DNA from: Tenggerimyces flavus
GTDB taxonomy: Bacteria > Actinomycetota > Actinomycetes > Propionibacteriales > Actinopolymorphaceae
Reading direction: 5' to 3'
DNA: 64,000 bases
Assembly (NCBI RefSeq): GCF_016907715.1
Contig: NZ_JAFBCM010000001.1
Location: 248,001-312,000, forward strand
A program made the position numbers and the translations under genes. Positions 45,060 to 52,728 of the stretch are shown piece after piece (the first letter of the stretch is position 1; each line of letters starts with the position of its first letter). Under the pieces are notes generated by a model that saw only the letters and a program-made list of their open reading frames with translations, ran no database searches and was not told where the DNA came from.

Positions 45060-45613
45060 CGACTGCCCTTCTCGTCCCGATGAACCTCGACCCAGTTCGT
45101 GATCATTCTCGGTGACTCGCCACCCTCGTCCAACAGCCACACCGTCCGCAGGGTTCCCGCCCGGTCGGAGGCCGTGGCCCCCTCGAGCTCGAACGAGACC
45201 TCGAACCGCCGGCCCCCCAGCTCGTCCGTCCGCTCCCGCGTCACCTCAGCGGTGGGGAGCCGTTCGCGAACCATCCGGCTCACCCGCTCCGACAGGTCCG
45301 CCCGCGTCGCATCGTCCGCCACGTCGTAGCCGAGCTGCTCCCAACCCTTGTGCTTGCCCTGATTGCGCTCGTTGCCGGGGTCCATGGAGTAGTCCCTGAA
45401 CTTCCGCACGTCGAGCGTCGCCCGATCGGCACCCGGCATTGTCTCGACCCAGCGCTGCTTCTGGTCGTTCCACCGCTCGTTCGATCGCAGCGCCGCCAGC
45501 TGGTCGAGCGACTCCCACTGGGCGTCGTGCTGTGCCTGGGTTGGTCGATCCTTCTCGGCAGGTCGGTCCGAGCCGGTGGGCTTGTCCGAAGCGGAGCCGG
45601 CCAGGTCGCTCAT
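45056..45613 (-). CDS. DUF6883-like toxin-domain protein
   Basis: A 185-residue protein with a charged disordered start (1-45) and a folded part: DVRKFRDYSMDPGNERNQGK, HKGWEQLGYDVADDATRADL, FEVSFELEGATASDRAGTLR, TVWLLDEGGESPRMITNWVE. The order 'K(F/L)-Y-xDP-xxx-GKHKxxxxxLGY ... LRTxWxxD-G...PR(M/L)-T' resembles DUF6883, a domain I associate with C-termini of polymorphic toxins. Here it stands alone without a secretion domain. It is coupled to the small immunity-like gene. Activity unknown. Confidence 0.65.
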   Translation of the reverse strand: MSDLAGSASDKPTGSDRPAEKDRPTQAQHDAQWESLDQLAALRSNERWNDQKQRWVETMPGADRATLDVRKFRDYSMDPGNERNQGKHKGWEQLGYDVADDATRADLSERVSRMVRERLPTAEVTRERTDELGGRRFEVSFELEGATASDRAGTLRTVWLLDEGGESPRMITNWVEVHRDEKGSR

Positions 45614-45629
45614 CCCACGATCATGACAG

Positions 45630-46520
45630 CTAGGGGACGCGGGCCTCCAGGGCTTCGTCCTCGGGTGGAACCTCAGGCCCGGCTTCGGCGGCGGTGGCTT
45701 GGGCGATGTCGATGCGGTCCGTCCACCTCGCGTCCGGGTCGGGTTGCGGCACCGAGGCGAGGAGCAGTTGGGTGTACGGGTGCGAAGGGGTGTGCATCAC
45801 AGTGCTGACCGGCCCCTTCTCCACGATGCGGCCGCGGGTGATGACCATGACCTCGCCGCCGATGTAGTAGACGGTCGACAGGTCGTGGGTGATGAACAGC
45901 GTCGTCATGCCGTACGTCGTCCGGAAGTCCGTCAGGATGTCCAGGAACAGCTTGCGCACCTGGGCGTCCAGCATCGACACCGGCTCGTCGGCGATGATGA
46001 ACGACGGCCGCAGCATGTGCACGCGCGCGAGCATGATGCGCTGGCGCTGCCCACCGGACAGCTGGTGCGGATAACGCCCGAGGACCTGTCCCGGGTCAAG
46101 CTTCACCGCCAGCAGCGACTCCTCCATCAAGGACGAAGCCTCAGCGGCAGTGGAAGCCAAAGAGAACTTCTTGATCGCCGTCCGCAGCACCCGGTCCACC
46201 CGGTAGAACGGGTTGAAGATCGCGTACGGGTCCTGGAAGACCGGCTGCACGTTCTTCCGGTAGTCGTCGTACTCCGCCCGCGACAGCTTGAAGATGTCGC
46301 GACCGCCGTACGTCACCAGACCTGACGAAGGCCGCTGCAACCCCAGGATGATCCGCGCGATCGTCGACTTCCCCGACCCGCTCTGCCCCACCAGCGACAC
46401 GATGTGCGGCGGGTCCGATCGCAAGGTGAACGACGTCGACTGCACCGCGGTCAGGAAGCCCGAAGGCGTCCCCCGGGCATGGAACCGCTGCACCACGTCC
46501 CGCAGCTCGATCTCGCTCAC
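45630..46520 (-). CDS. oligopeptide-type ABC transporter ATP-binding protein (second)
   Basis: A 296-residue ATPase from GTG 46520, overlapping the first ATPase stop as GTGA. Walker A is SLVGQSGSGKSTIARI, the signature is HQLSGGQRQRIMLARV, Walker B is PSFIIADEPVSMLD, and the H-loop is LFITHDLSTVYYI. The C-terminal oligopeptide-transporter extension HPYTQLLLASVPQPD is present. Such a pair powers Opp/Dpp-class importers, which in actinomycetes and Thermotogae also move oligosaccharides. Last gene of the five-gene operon. Confidence 0.93.
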   Translation of the reverse strand: MSEIELRDVVQRFHARGTPSGFLTAVQSTSFTLRSDPPHIVSLVGQSGSGKSTIARIILGLQRPSSGLVTYGGRDIFKLSRAEYDDYRKNVQPVFQDPYAIFNPFYRVDRVLRTAIKKFSLASTAAEASSLMEESLLAVKLDPGQVLGRYPHQLSGGQRQRIMLARVHMLRPSFIIADEPVSMLDAQVRKLFLDILTDFRTTYGMTTLFITHDLSTVYYIGGEVMVITRGRIVEKGPVSTVMHTPSHPYTQLLLASVPQPDPDARWTDRIDIAQATAAEAGPEVPPEDEALEARVP

Positions 46521-47368
46521 AGCGCCTCCGACTGTCCAACGGGAGCGGGAGTCGCGACCGGCCCGATCTTCGGGATCGAATCGATCAGCGACCGCGTGTA
46601 CTCGTGCGACGGCTGCTTGAACACCTGCCGTACGTCGCCCACCTCGACCACGGCACCCTCGTACATCACCGCGACCCGGTCCACGAGCTGCGCGTGCACA
46701 CCCATGTCGTGCGAGATCACCACCAACGTGACCCCGAAGGCAGAACGCAGGTCCGCCAACGACTGCAGGATCACCCGCTGGATCGTCACGTCCAAGGCCG
46801 TCGTCGGCTCGTCCGCCACCACCAGGTCCGGCTCCAACGCGATCGAGATCGCCATCAGCACGCGCTGCTTCATCCCGCCGGACAGCTCGTGCGGATACAT
46901 CCGCGCCACCGACGGCTCGAGCCCGACCTGCCCCAGCAACCGCGGGATCATCGCGTCGATTTGCGAACGGGACAAGGACGAATGCTCCTCGATCACGTCC
47001 CGGAACTGACCCTCGACCCGCATGACCGGGTTCATCGAGTTCATCGAACCCTGCGGCAGGTAGGACAGCGAACGCCAACGCAGCACGCGCAGCCGCCGCT
47101 CGTCCAGGTTCAGCAGGTCGACCTCGGGCGAGTTCTTCGGGCGGAACGTGACCGACCCGCCCGCGATGTAGCCCGGCGGTCGCAGCAGCCGGAGCAGCGC
47201 GACCGCCAACGTCGACTTGCCGCTGCCCGACTCCCCGGCGATGCCGAGGATCTCGCCGCGGCGGACCGACAGGTTCACACCCGACACCGCCGCGACGTCG
47301 CCGTGCGTCGACCGGTAGTGAACGGAGAGGTCCTCGATCTCCAACAAGGTCTCGTGTCCGTCAGGCAC
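46517..47368 (-). CDS. oligopeptide-type ABC transporter ATP-binding protein (first)
   Basis: A 283-residue ATPase. Walker A is GIAGESGSGKSTLAVA, the signature is HELSGGMKQRVLMAIS, Walker B is PDLVVADEPTTALDV, the H-loop is LVVISHDMGVHAQL, and the C-terminal HEYTRSLIDSIPKIG motif fits the DppD group. The N-terminus overlaps the permease gene by eight bases. Works as a heterodimer with the ATPase encoded at 45630-46520. Confidence 0.93.
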   Translation of the reverse strand: MPDGHETLLEIEDLSVHYRSTHGDVAAVSGVNLSVRRGEILGIAGESGSGKSTLAVALLRLLRPPGYIAGGSVTFRPKNSPEVDLLNLDERRLRVLRWRSLSYLPQGSMNSMNPVMRVEGQFRDVIEEHSSLSRSQIDAMIPRLLGQVGLEPSVARMYPHELSGGMKQRVLMAISIALEPDLVVADEPTTALDVTIQRVILQSLADLRSAFGVTLVVISHDMGVHAQLVDRVAVMYEGAVVEVGDVRQVFKQPSHEYTRSLIDSIPKIGPVATPAPVGQSEAL

Positions 47369-48236
47369 CAGCCACCCCCCGAAGCCGCGGGTTGTAGACC
47401 TCTTCGAGCCCGATGTTGATCAGGTTCAAGGCCGCGAACAGCAATGTCAGCAGGAAGATCGGCGCCACGAACAGAGGCCACGCGCCCAGAGTCATCGCAC
47501 CCGTTCCGATCGCCGTGAAGATGATCTTCCCGAGGTCGATCGTCTCGCCCGGCCCGAGGCCGATGACCTCCAGACCCACCAGCGCGAAGATCGCGCCGAG
47601 AGCGGAGGAGGCGAAGCCGACCCCGATGTACGGCAGCATGTTCGGCAGCAGCTCGTACACGATGATCTCGAGGTCCCGCGCCTTAGTGACCCGAGCCAGC
47701 TCGACGTACGGACGCGAGCGCAAACTCAACACCTGCGCGCGAATCGTCCGCGCCGCGAATGGCCACGAGAAGATCGCGAGGATCAACCCCACCTCGACGA
47801 TGCCGATGTTCTTCGCGTACGCCGACAAGGCGATCAGCAACGGGAACGACGGGATCACCAACACCATGTCGGTGAACGTCGACAGCACTCCGTCGACCGG
47901 ACCGCCCTTGTAGCCGGCGATGAACGCCACGATCACACCGACGACGGTCGAGATGATCCCCGCGATAGCCCCGATCTGCAACGAGGTCGACAGCGCACCG
48001 ATCACCATCGCGAAGACGTCGCGGCCGTACTGGTCGGTGCCGAGCCAGTGCGCCGGCGACGGCACCAACCACCGTTCGTACGCCGCGATCGCGATCGGGT
48101 CGTCGCCCTTCCCGATCAAGCCGACGATCAACGGACTCAACAACGCGACCAGCACGAGGACGAGGATCGTGATGAGGCCGGCGGCGAGCTTCCAACTCCC
48201 CGTGACCGCACGAACCATTGCCCGGATGATCCTCAC
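47361..48236 (-). CDS. oligopeptide-type ABC permease (DppC-like)
   Basis: A 291-residue permease with six hydrophobic segments, the N-terminal OppC pattern (VRIIRAMVRAVTGSWKLAAG), HWLGTDQYGRDVFAMVI, and the EAA loop near ELARVTKARDLEIIVYELLP. GTG 48236 is chosen because AGGAGG lies six bases upstream; the open frame continues 14 codons further. It starts 14 bases after the other permease stop. Confidence 0.92.
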   Translation of the reverse strand: MRIIRAMVRAVTGSWKLAAGLITILVLVLVALLSPLIVGLIGKGDDPIAIAAYERWLVPSPAHWLGTDQYGRDVFAMVIGALSTSLQIGAIAGIISTVVGVIVAFIAGYKGGPVDGVLSTFTDMVLVIPSFPLLIALSAYAKNIGIVEVGLILAIFSWPFAARTIRAQVLSLRSRPYVELARVTKARDLEIIVYELLPNMLPYIGVGFASSALGAIFALVGLEVIGLGPGETIDLGKIIFTAIGTGAMTLGAWPLFVAPIFLLTLLFAALNLINIGLEEVYNPRLRGVAGA

Positions 48237-48249
48237 AACAAGCCTCCTC

Positions 48250-49329
48250 TCAGCGCCAGTACTTGACCCGCGGGTCAAGGCTCGGGAGCACCAGGTCGAG
48301 GATCAGGTTCGCGGTCAGCACGCCGAAGATCGCGAGTGCCGTCACGCCCATCACCGTGTTGAAGTCGAGGATCCTGATCGCCAGCACGAGTGTCTGCCCG
48401 ATCCCCGGATAGTTGAACAGCTGCTCCACCAGCACGTTGCCGTTGAAGATGAAGCCCAGCGAGATGCCGAACGCCGTCACCTGCGGCAGGTAGCAGTTCC
48501 GCAGCGCGTACTTCGTCAGCACCTTGCGCGGCCGCAGTCCCTTGGCCTGTGCGTACGTCAGATAGTCCTCGCCGAGAACCGGCACCATCAGCATCCGCGT
48601 CGACAGTAACCATCCGAAGATGCCGATCACGACGATCGAGACAGCGGGCAGTAAGCCGAACTTCAGCACACTGCCGACGAACTCCAGGTTCCAGCTCGGA
48701 TCCATCCGTGCGTCGTACGCACCCCGGGCTGGTAACCACCCCAGCTGGTAGGCGAAGACGAACGTGAGGATCAGCGCAAGGAAGTAGAACGGCACGTGCG
48801 ACAACGCGATCGACAGGTTCGTCATCAGGTCTGCGCCCGGCCGTCCGCGCCGCCAGCCGGCGAGCGCGCCGGCCAGCAGACCGAAGACCCACGCCAGGAT
48901 CGCCGACAGCCCGAGCAGGCCGATCGTCCACGGCAGCGCGCGGAAGATCACCTCCTGTGCCGGCGTCGGATAGTTCACCAGCGACGGCCCGAAGTCCTGC
49001 TCGATCACGACCTTCTGCAGGTACACGAGGTACTGGTGGAAGATGTTGCCGTCGAGCCCGAACTCCTTCTTGTAGTGCGCGATCACCTCGGCGCTCGCCG
49101 CCGCGTTGTAGACGTAGTTCTGCGCGAGCGTCTGGATCAGGGTCTGGATCGGGTCGCCCGGGATCAGGCGGAAGAAGAAGAACGCGACCGTGAGCGCGCC
49201 CCACAACTCCACCAGATACAGGCCGAACCGGCGCAGCGCGTAGCCGGCGAGCGGGTGGCGTCCGAGCCAGACTCGTACGCCACCGACCCGCGCCGCCGGC
49301 TCCTGCTGCTTGTCAGCGACCGCCGTCAC
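48250..49329 (-). CDS. oligopeptide-type ABC permease (DppB-like)
   Basis: A 359-residue permease with six hydrophobic segments. FGLYLVELWGALTVAFFFFR, LIPGDPIQTLIQTL, the EAA loop DYLTYAQAKGLRPRKVLTKY and the C-terminal LVLPSLDPRVKYW are typical. The start is GTG 49329, overlapping the binding-protein stop as GTGA. The central loop (QKVVIEQDFGPSLVNYP) matches members that transport oligosaccharides, by my recollection only. Confidence 0.92.
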   Translation of the reverse strand: MTAVADKQQEPAARVGGVRVWLGRHPLAGYALRRFGLYLVELWGALTVAFFFFRLIPGDPIQTLIQTLAQNYVYNAAASAEVIAHYKKEFGLDGNIFHQYLVYLQKVVIEQDFGPSLVNYPTPAQEVIFRALPWTIGLLGLSAILAWVFGLLAGALAGWRRGRPGADLMTNLSIALSHVPFYFLALILTFVFAYQLGWLPARGAYDARMDPSWNLEFVGSVLKFGLLPAVSIVVIGIFGWLLSTRMLMVPVLGEDYLTYAQAKGLRPRKVLTKYALRNCYLPQVTAFGISLGFIFNGNVLVEQLFNYPGIGQTLVLAIRILDFNTVMGVTALAIFGVLTANLILDLVLPSLDPRVKYWR

Positions 49330-51191
49330 TTCTGCCCCGTTGGCTTGAGCCTCCCAATGACGAACATGAACTGTCCCCACCAGTTGTTGGGCACGTTGTA
49401 CAGGTCGTCCTCGGTGGGCCAGCCCTCCCAGAACGTGGTGTTGTAGTACGCCGGGTAGTTGGTCTGGATGACCGGGATCACCGGCAGGTTCTGGTAGTAC
49501 TCGTCCAGCGCCTTCTCCAGCAGCGGCTTCGCCTCGGCGCTCTCGGGGTCGAGGTTGTCGAGCTGCTTGGACAACGTGTCGAGCTCGGGGTCCTTGAGCC
49601 GGACCTGGTTGCGGCCGACCGCGTTCTCACCGACCTTCTTCGCGTACCTGGTCTGGAAGTAGTTGTAGAGCTGGCCCGGGTCCTGCGACATCTGGCAGCA
49701 CCACTGGGAGGAGATGTCGAACTCGCCGCGTTCCCACTTCTCGCTGTGCACCGAGCCGGTGTAGCTGCGGACGTTCGCGTCGATGCCGACCTTCTTGAGC
49801 TCGGTGACGACGGTCTGGCCGATGATGTACTCCGCGCCGTCGACAGGTGCCGGCGTGATGACCTCGATCGTGGCGGGCTTGCCCTTCCACATCCGCTTGC
49901 CCTGGGCGTTCTTCGTCGCGCCCATCTCGTCGAGCAGCGCTTCGGCCTTCTGCGGCGAGAACTCGAGCTTGTACTTGTCCGCGACCGCGGGGATCTCCCA
50001 CTTCTGGTTGCCGTCGTAGTTCGCCCACGGGTACTGCGCCGGCGGCGTCTCGACCGGCCAGACCGACTTGCCGATCTTGTCGCGGTCGGTGAGGTAGGAG
50101 ATCACGTGGTGCATGCGCGGATCGGAGATGATGCCGCGTGCGGGGTCGTGGTTCGGCCACAGCGCCCGCGGACACGGGTCGTTGAACGGCGTCGTGATGA
50201 GCTTCTCGTAACCCTCGCTGCGCAGCTGCTTCGCGTGCTGCTCGTCGAGCGAGCCGACGTCGAACTCCGCGCGCTTGAACGCCTGGCTCGCGGCGTCCTG
50301 CGACGTCGCGGTCGACTGGAAGATGACGAACTCCGGTGCCGGGTCGAGCTTGGCCTTGTTCCAGTAGTTCGGGTTCTTCTTGTAGACGTACATCTTCTGG
50401 TTGGGGATCGCCTTGTCCAGCATGTACGGGCCGGTCCGTACAGGCGGGTTGTCCTTGAACTTCGTGGGGTCTTCCTTCTCCCAGATGTGCTTGGGGAGGA
50501 TGTCGAAGCTCGCGACGATCGAGCAGATGTAGTCGTAGTGCAGCCGCGGGTTCGGCTTGCTGAGCTCGAGGATGGCGGTCTGCGGGTCGGGGGTCTGGAT
50601 GTTCGCGATGAAGTCCTTGGCGTTGCCGCCGCCGCCGAGCAGTGCCGGGTTGTCGCGCCGCAGGAGTACGGAGAACTTGAAGTCCTCGGACGTGAGCGGC
50701 TCGCCGTCGTTCCACTTGGCGTTGGGGTCGAACTTGAACGTCAGCGTGGTGAAGTCGGCGTTGTACTCGTAGCCGGTCGCGAGCCACGGGATGAGCTCGC
50801 CGGTCGGGAGGTTCAGATAGAACATGTACTCCCGAACCATGGTGTCGAAGCCGTTACCGCCCTGGCTTCCGTTCGGAATCATCGGGTTGAAGCTGTTGAA
50901 CACCTGGAAGTCGACCTGACCGATGATGACGGTCTTGTCGCGTGGTGTCGGAATGTTCGCCTTGCCGATCGGCGCACCGCCGCCACCTTCGTCCGGTGCG
51001 GGCTTCTTGGTGTTTCCGGCGTACGTACCGCCCCCGCCGTCGCCACTCGAACAGGCGCTGAGCGCGGAACCGCCGAACAGCACGGCCGCACCAAAACCAA
51101 GTCCGGCGCGGAGTGCCCCGCGCCGGTTCATCATGTGATGTTTGAGGACGTCCTGCACGTCCTCGTACCGCTTGCCCATCGACTCGGCCAT
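49326..51191 (-). CDS. SBP_bac_5 family extracellular solute-binding lipoprotein
   Basis: A 621-residue binding protein. A 20-residue cytosolic lead (MAESMGKRYEDVQDVLKHHM) precedes a twin-arginine signal (Arg23-Arg24, NRRGALRAGLGFGAAVLFGG) and a lipobox with Cys47 (SALSACSSG). The mature protein has the family-5 fold (KWNDGEPLTSEDFKFSVLLR; PVRTGPYMLD; WPTEDDLYNVPNNWWGQ). GGAGGT lies seven bases before ATG 51191, which supports the long start. First gene of the ABC operon; a putative promoter and LacI-type box lie upstream at 51239-51289. Ligand: peptide or, from context (LacI, GH30), an oligosaccharide. Confidence 0.93.
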   Translation of the reverse strand: MAESMGKRYEDVQDVLKHHMMNRRGALRAGLGFGAAVLFGGSALSACSSGDGGGGTYAGNTKKPAPDEGGGGAPIGKANIPTPRDKTVIIGQVDFQVFNSFNPMIPNGSQGGNGFDTMVREYMFYLNLPTGELIPWLATGYEYNADFTTLTFKFDPNAKWNDGEPLTSEDFKFSVLLRRDNPALLGGGGNAKDFIANIQTPDPQTAILELSKPNPRLHYDYICSIVASFDILPKHIWEKEDPTKFKDNPPVRTGPYMLDKAIPNQKMYVYKKNPNYWNKAKLDPAPEFVIFQSTATSQDAASQAFKRAEFDVGSLDEQHAKQLRSEGYEKLITTPFNDPCPRALWPNHDPARGIISDPRMHHVISYLTDRDKIGKSVWPVETPPAQYPWANYDGNQKWEIPAVADKYKLEFSPQKAEALLDEMGATKNAQGKRMWKGKPATIEVITPAPVDGAEYIIGQTVVTELKKVGIDANVRSYTGSVHSEKWERGEFDISSQWCCQMSQDPGQLYNYFQTRYAKKVGENAVGRNQVRLKDPELDTLSKQLDNLDPESAEAKPLLEKALDEYYQNLPVIPVIQTNYPAYYNTTFWEGWPTEDDLYNVPNNWWGQFMFVIGRLKPTGQK

Positions 51192-51238
51192 GTCCAGGAC
51201 CTCCCCAGGTTCGTCAACGCTGACAGCTCAAAACGATC

Positions 51239-51289
51239 AGGAGCGCTCCCCGTGGAGGAAAGTAGAGACTGGCGGTTGGTGGAAGTCAA
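51239..51289 (-). promoter_or_regulatory. ABC operon promoter with CebR-like operator
   Basis: On the minus strand TTGACT (51289-51284) and TCTACT (51266-51261) are 17 bases apart. The palindrome GGAGCGCTCC at 51240-51249 lies just downstream, at the expected transcription start. Its core equals the core of the known CebR box (TGGGAGCGCTCCCA) that controls cello-oligosaccharide uptake in Streptomyces. Confidence 0.5.
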
Positions 51290-51458
51290 CACCCTCGAAA
51301 CCCGCCCGCAATGCGGCGGAGAAGGGCCGTTGATATGCGTTCTCCCTGTAGAGATGGGAACGTGTCCACAAAGCTCTTCGGCGTGTCCTGTCGTTTGGTG
51401 CAAGAAATCCCGCGTCGCGCTGTCCGGTATCGGTCCGCGCAAGCCCTGTCCGTCCTGG

Positions 51459-51487
51459 TTGACACCGTGCTGGCGTCGGCTTAGCTT
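51459..51487 (+). promoter_or_regulatory. promoter of the lacI-type gene
   Basis: TTGACA (51459-51464) and TAGCTT (51482-51487) are separated by 17 bases, a near-consensus promoter. The operator palindrome at 51502-51519 starts 14 bases after the -10. The 353-base gap between the binding-protein and lacI starts holds these signals and no gene. Confidence 0.6.
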
Positions 51488-51501
51488 CCGTTCTACGACG
51501 A

Positions 51502-51519
51502 GCCGGAATCGATTCCGGC
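51502..51519. promoter_or_regulatory. LacI-type operator palindrome
   Basis: An 18-base perfect palindrome, GCCGGAATCGATTCCGGC, with the central CG step common to LacI-family operators. It lies just downstream of the promoter of the LacI-type gene, suggesting autorepression. Confidence 0.65.
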
Positions 51520-51544
51520 ACTGTCCTAGGTCAGGCGGCCAACA

Positions 51545-52603
51545 ATGGACAAGCAGGCAGCTGGATCGCAGTCTCGCGCTTCGCCGAGGCAGTTACGCAG
51601 AACGACGATCGACGACATCGCTCGCGCGGCAGGCCTGGCGAAGGCCACGGTGTCGCGCGCGTTGAACGGACGCGACGAGGTGCATCCGACGACGCGAGAG
51701 CGCGTGCTGCAGACTGCTTCGGAGCTCGGGTACGTACCGCAGGCGGCCGCACATGCCTTGCGTACAGGGCGATCTCGTTGCCTAGGGCTCCTATTGCCGT
51801 CGGTCCAGTGGCCGTGGTTGGTCGACGTTCTGCAAGGCGTTGCCGATGCGGTGTCGGACGCCGGCTACACGTTGCTGTTGTTCTCGACGGCGAAGGGCGA
51901 GCAGACCGAGCGCGAGTTCGTCGCGAAGGTGCTGCCGTCGCGGCCGATGGATGGGTTGTTGCTGATCGTTCCGCCCGGTTTGATCCCATCGATCCGCGAC
52001 CTCGCCGCGCACGGTTTGCCCGTTGTGGTCGTGGATGACCGCGGCCATCCGGCCGAGCTGCCGTCGGTGTCGAGCGCGAACCACCAGGGCGCGTTGTTGG
52101 CGACGCGGCATCTGCTCGGCCTCGGCCGGCGGCGGATCGCCGTGGTTGCGGGGCCGATGGACTACGGCTGCTGCCGTGACCGGCTCTCCGGCTATCGCGA
52201 GGCGTTGGACGAGGCTTCGGTCGCGTTCGACCCTTCGTTGGTCGTGGACGCGAACTTCACGATGGCGGGCGGACGTACTGCCGTCGCTTCTTTGGTCGCG
52301 CGCGATCCGACGATCGACGCGGTGTTCGCGATGAACGACCTGATGGCGATCGGCGCGATGGACGTGCTCGGCGACCGCGTTCCAACGGAGGTTTCGGTGG
52401 TCGGCTTCGACGACATCGCGGCCGCGGAGCTGACCCGGCCGCAGCTGACCACCGTGCACCAACCGCTTTACGAGATGGGCCAAACGGCCGTGTCGCTTGC
52501 CCTCGACGCGATCGAGGGCGGCACGACCGTCCAGCAGAACGTGATGCTGCCGACGCGACTCGTCGTGCGGGATTCATGCGGGGGACAGCAGGGAGATCAG
52601 TAG
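51545..52603 (+). CDS. LacI family transcriptional regulator
   Basis: A 352-residue repressor. The helix-turn-helix and hinge are visible at 18-75 (TTIDDIARAAGLAKATVSRA; LNGRDEVHPTTRERVLQTAS; ELGYVPQAAAHALRTGRS). The sugar-binding core follows (LGLLLPSVQWPWLVDVLQGV; AMNDLMAIGAMDVLG; VSVVGFDDIAAAELTRPQLT). It is divergent to the ABC importer and upstream of the GH30 gene. It probably controls both, releasing when a sugar derived from their activity binds. Confidence 0.95.
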   Translation: MDKQAAGSQSRASPRQLRRTTIDDIARAAGLAKATVSRALNGRDEVHPTTRERVLQTASELGYVPQAAAHALRTGRSRCLGLLLPSVQWPWLVDVLQGVADAVSDAGYTLLLFSTAKGEQTEREFVAKVLPSRPMDGLLLIVPPGLIPSIRDLAAHGLPVVVVDDRGHPAELPSVSSANHQGALLATRHLLGLGRRRIAVVAGPMDYGCCRDRLSGYREALDEASVAFDPSLVVDANFTMAGGRTAVASLVARDPTIDAVFAMNDLMAIGAMDVLGDRVPTEVSVVGFDDIAAAELTRPQLTTVHQPLYEMGQTAVSLALDAIEGGTTVQQNVMLPTRLVVRDSCGGQQGDQ

Positions 52604-52728
52604 CACTCCACTCGAAAAGATGAGGATCACCGGGCCCCAACCGGGCCAGACGGTCAGCGCGGTGAACACCCAGCGCCCAGAAAGGATCACCGGCCTCAGT
52701 AGTTCCTACCTTCGACGAAGGGATGCAC

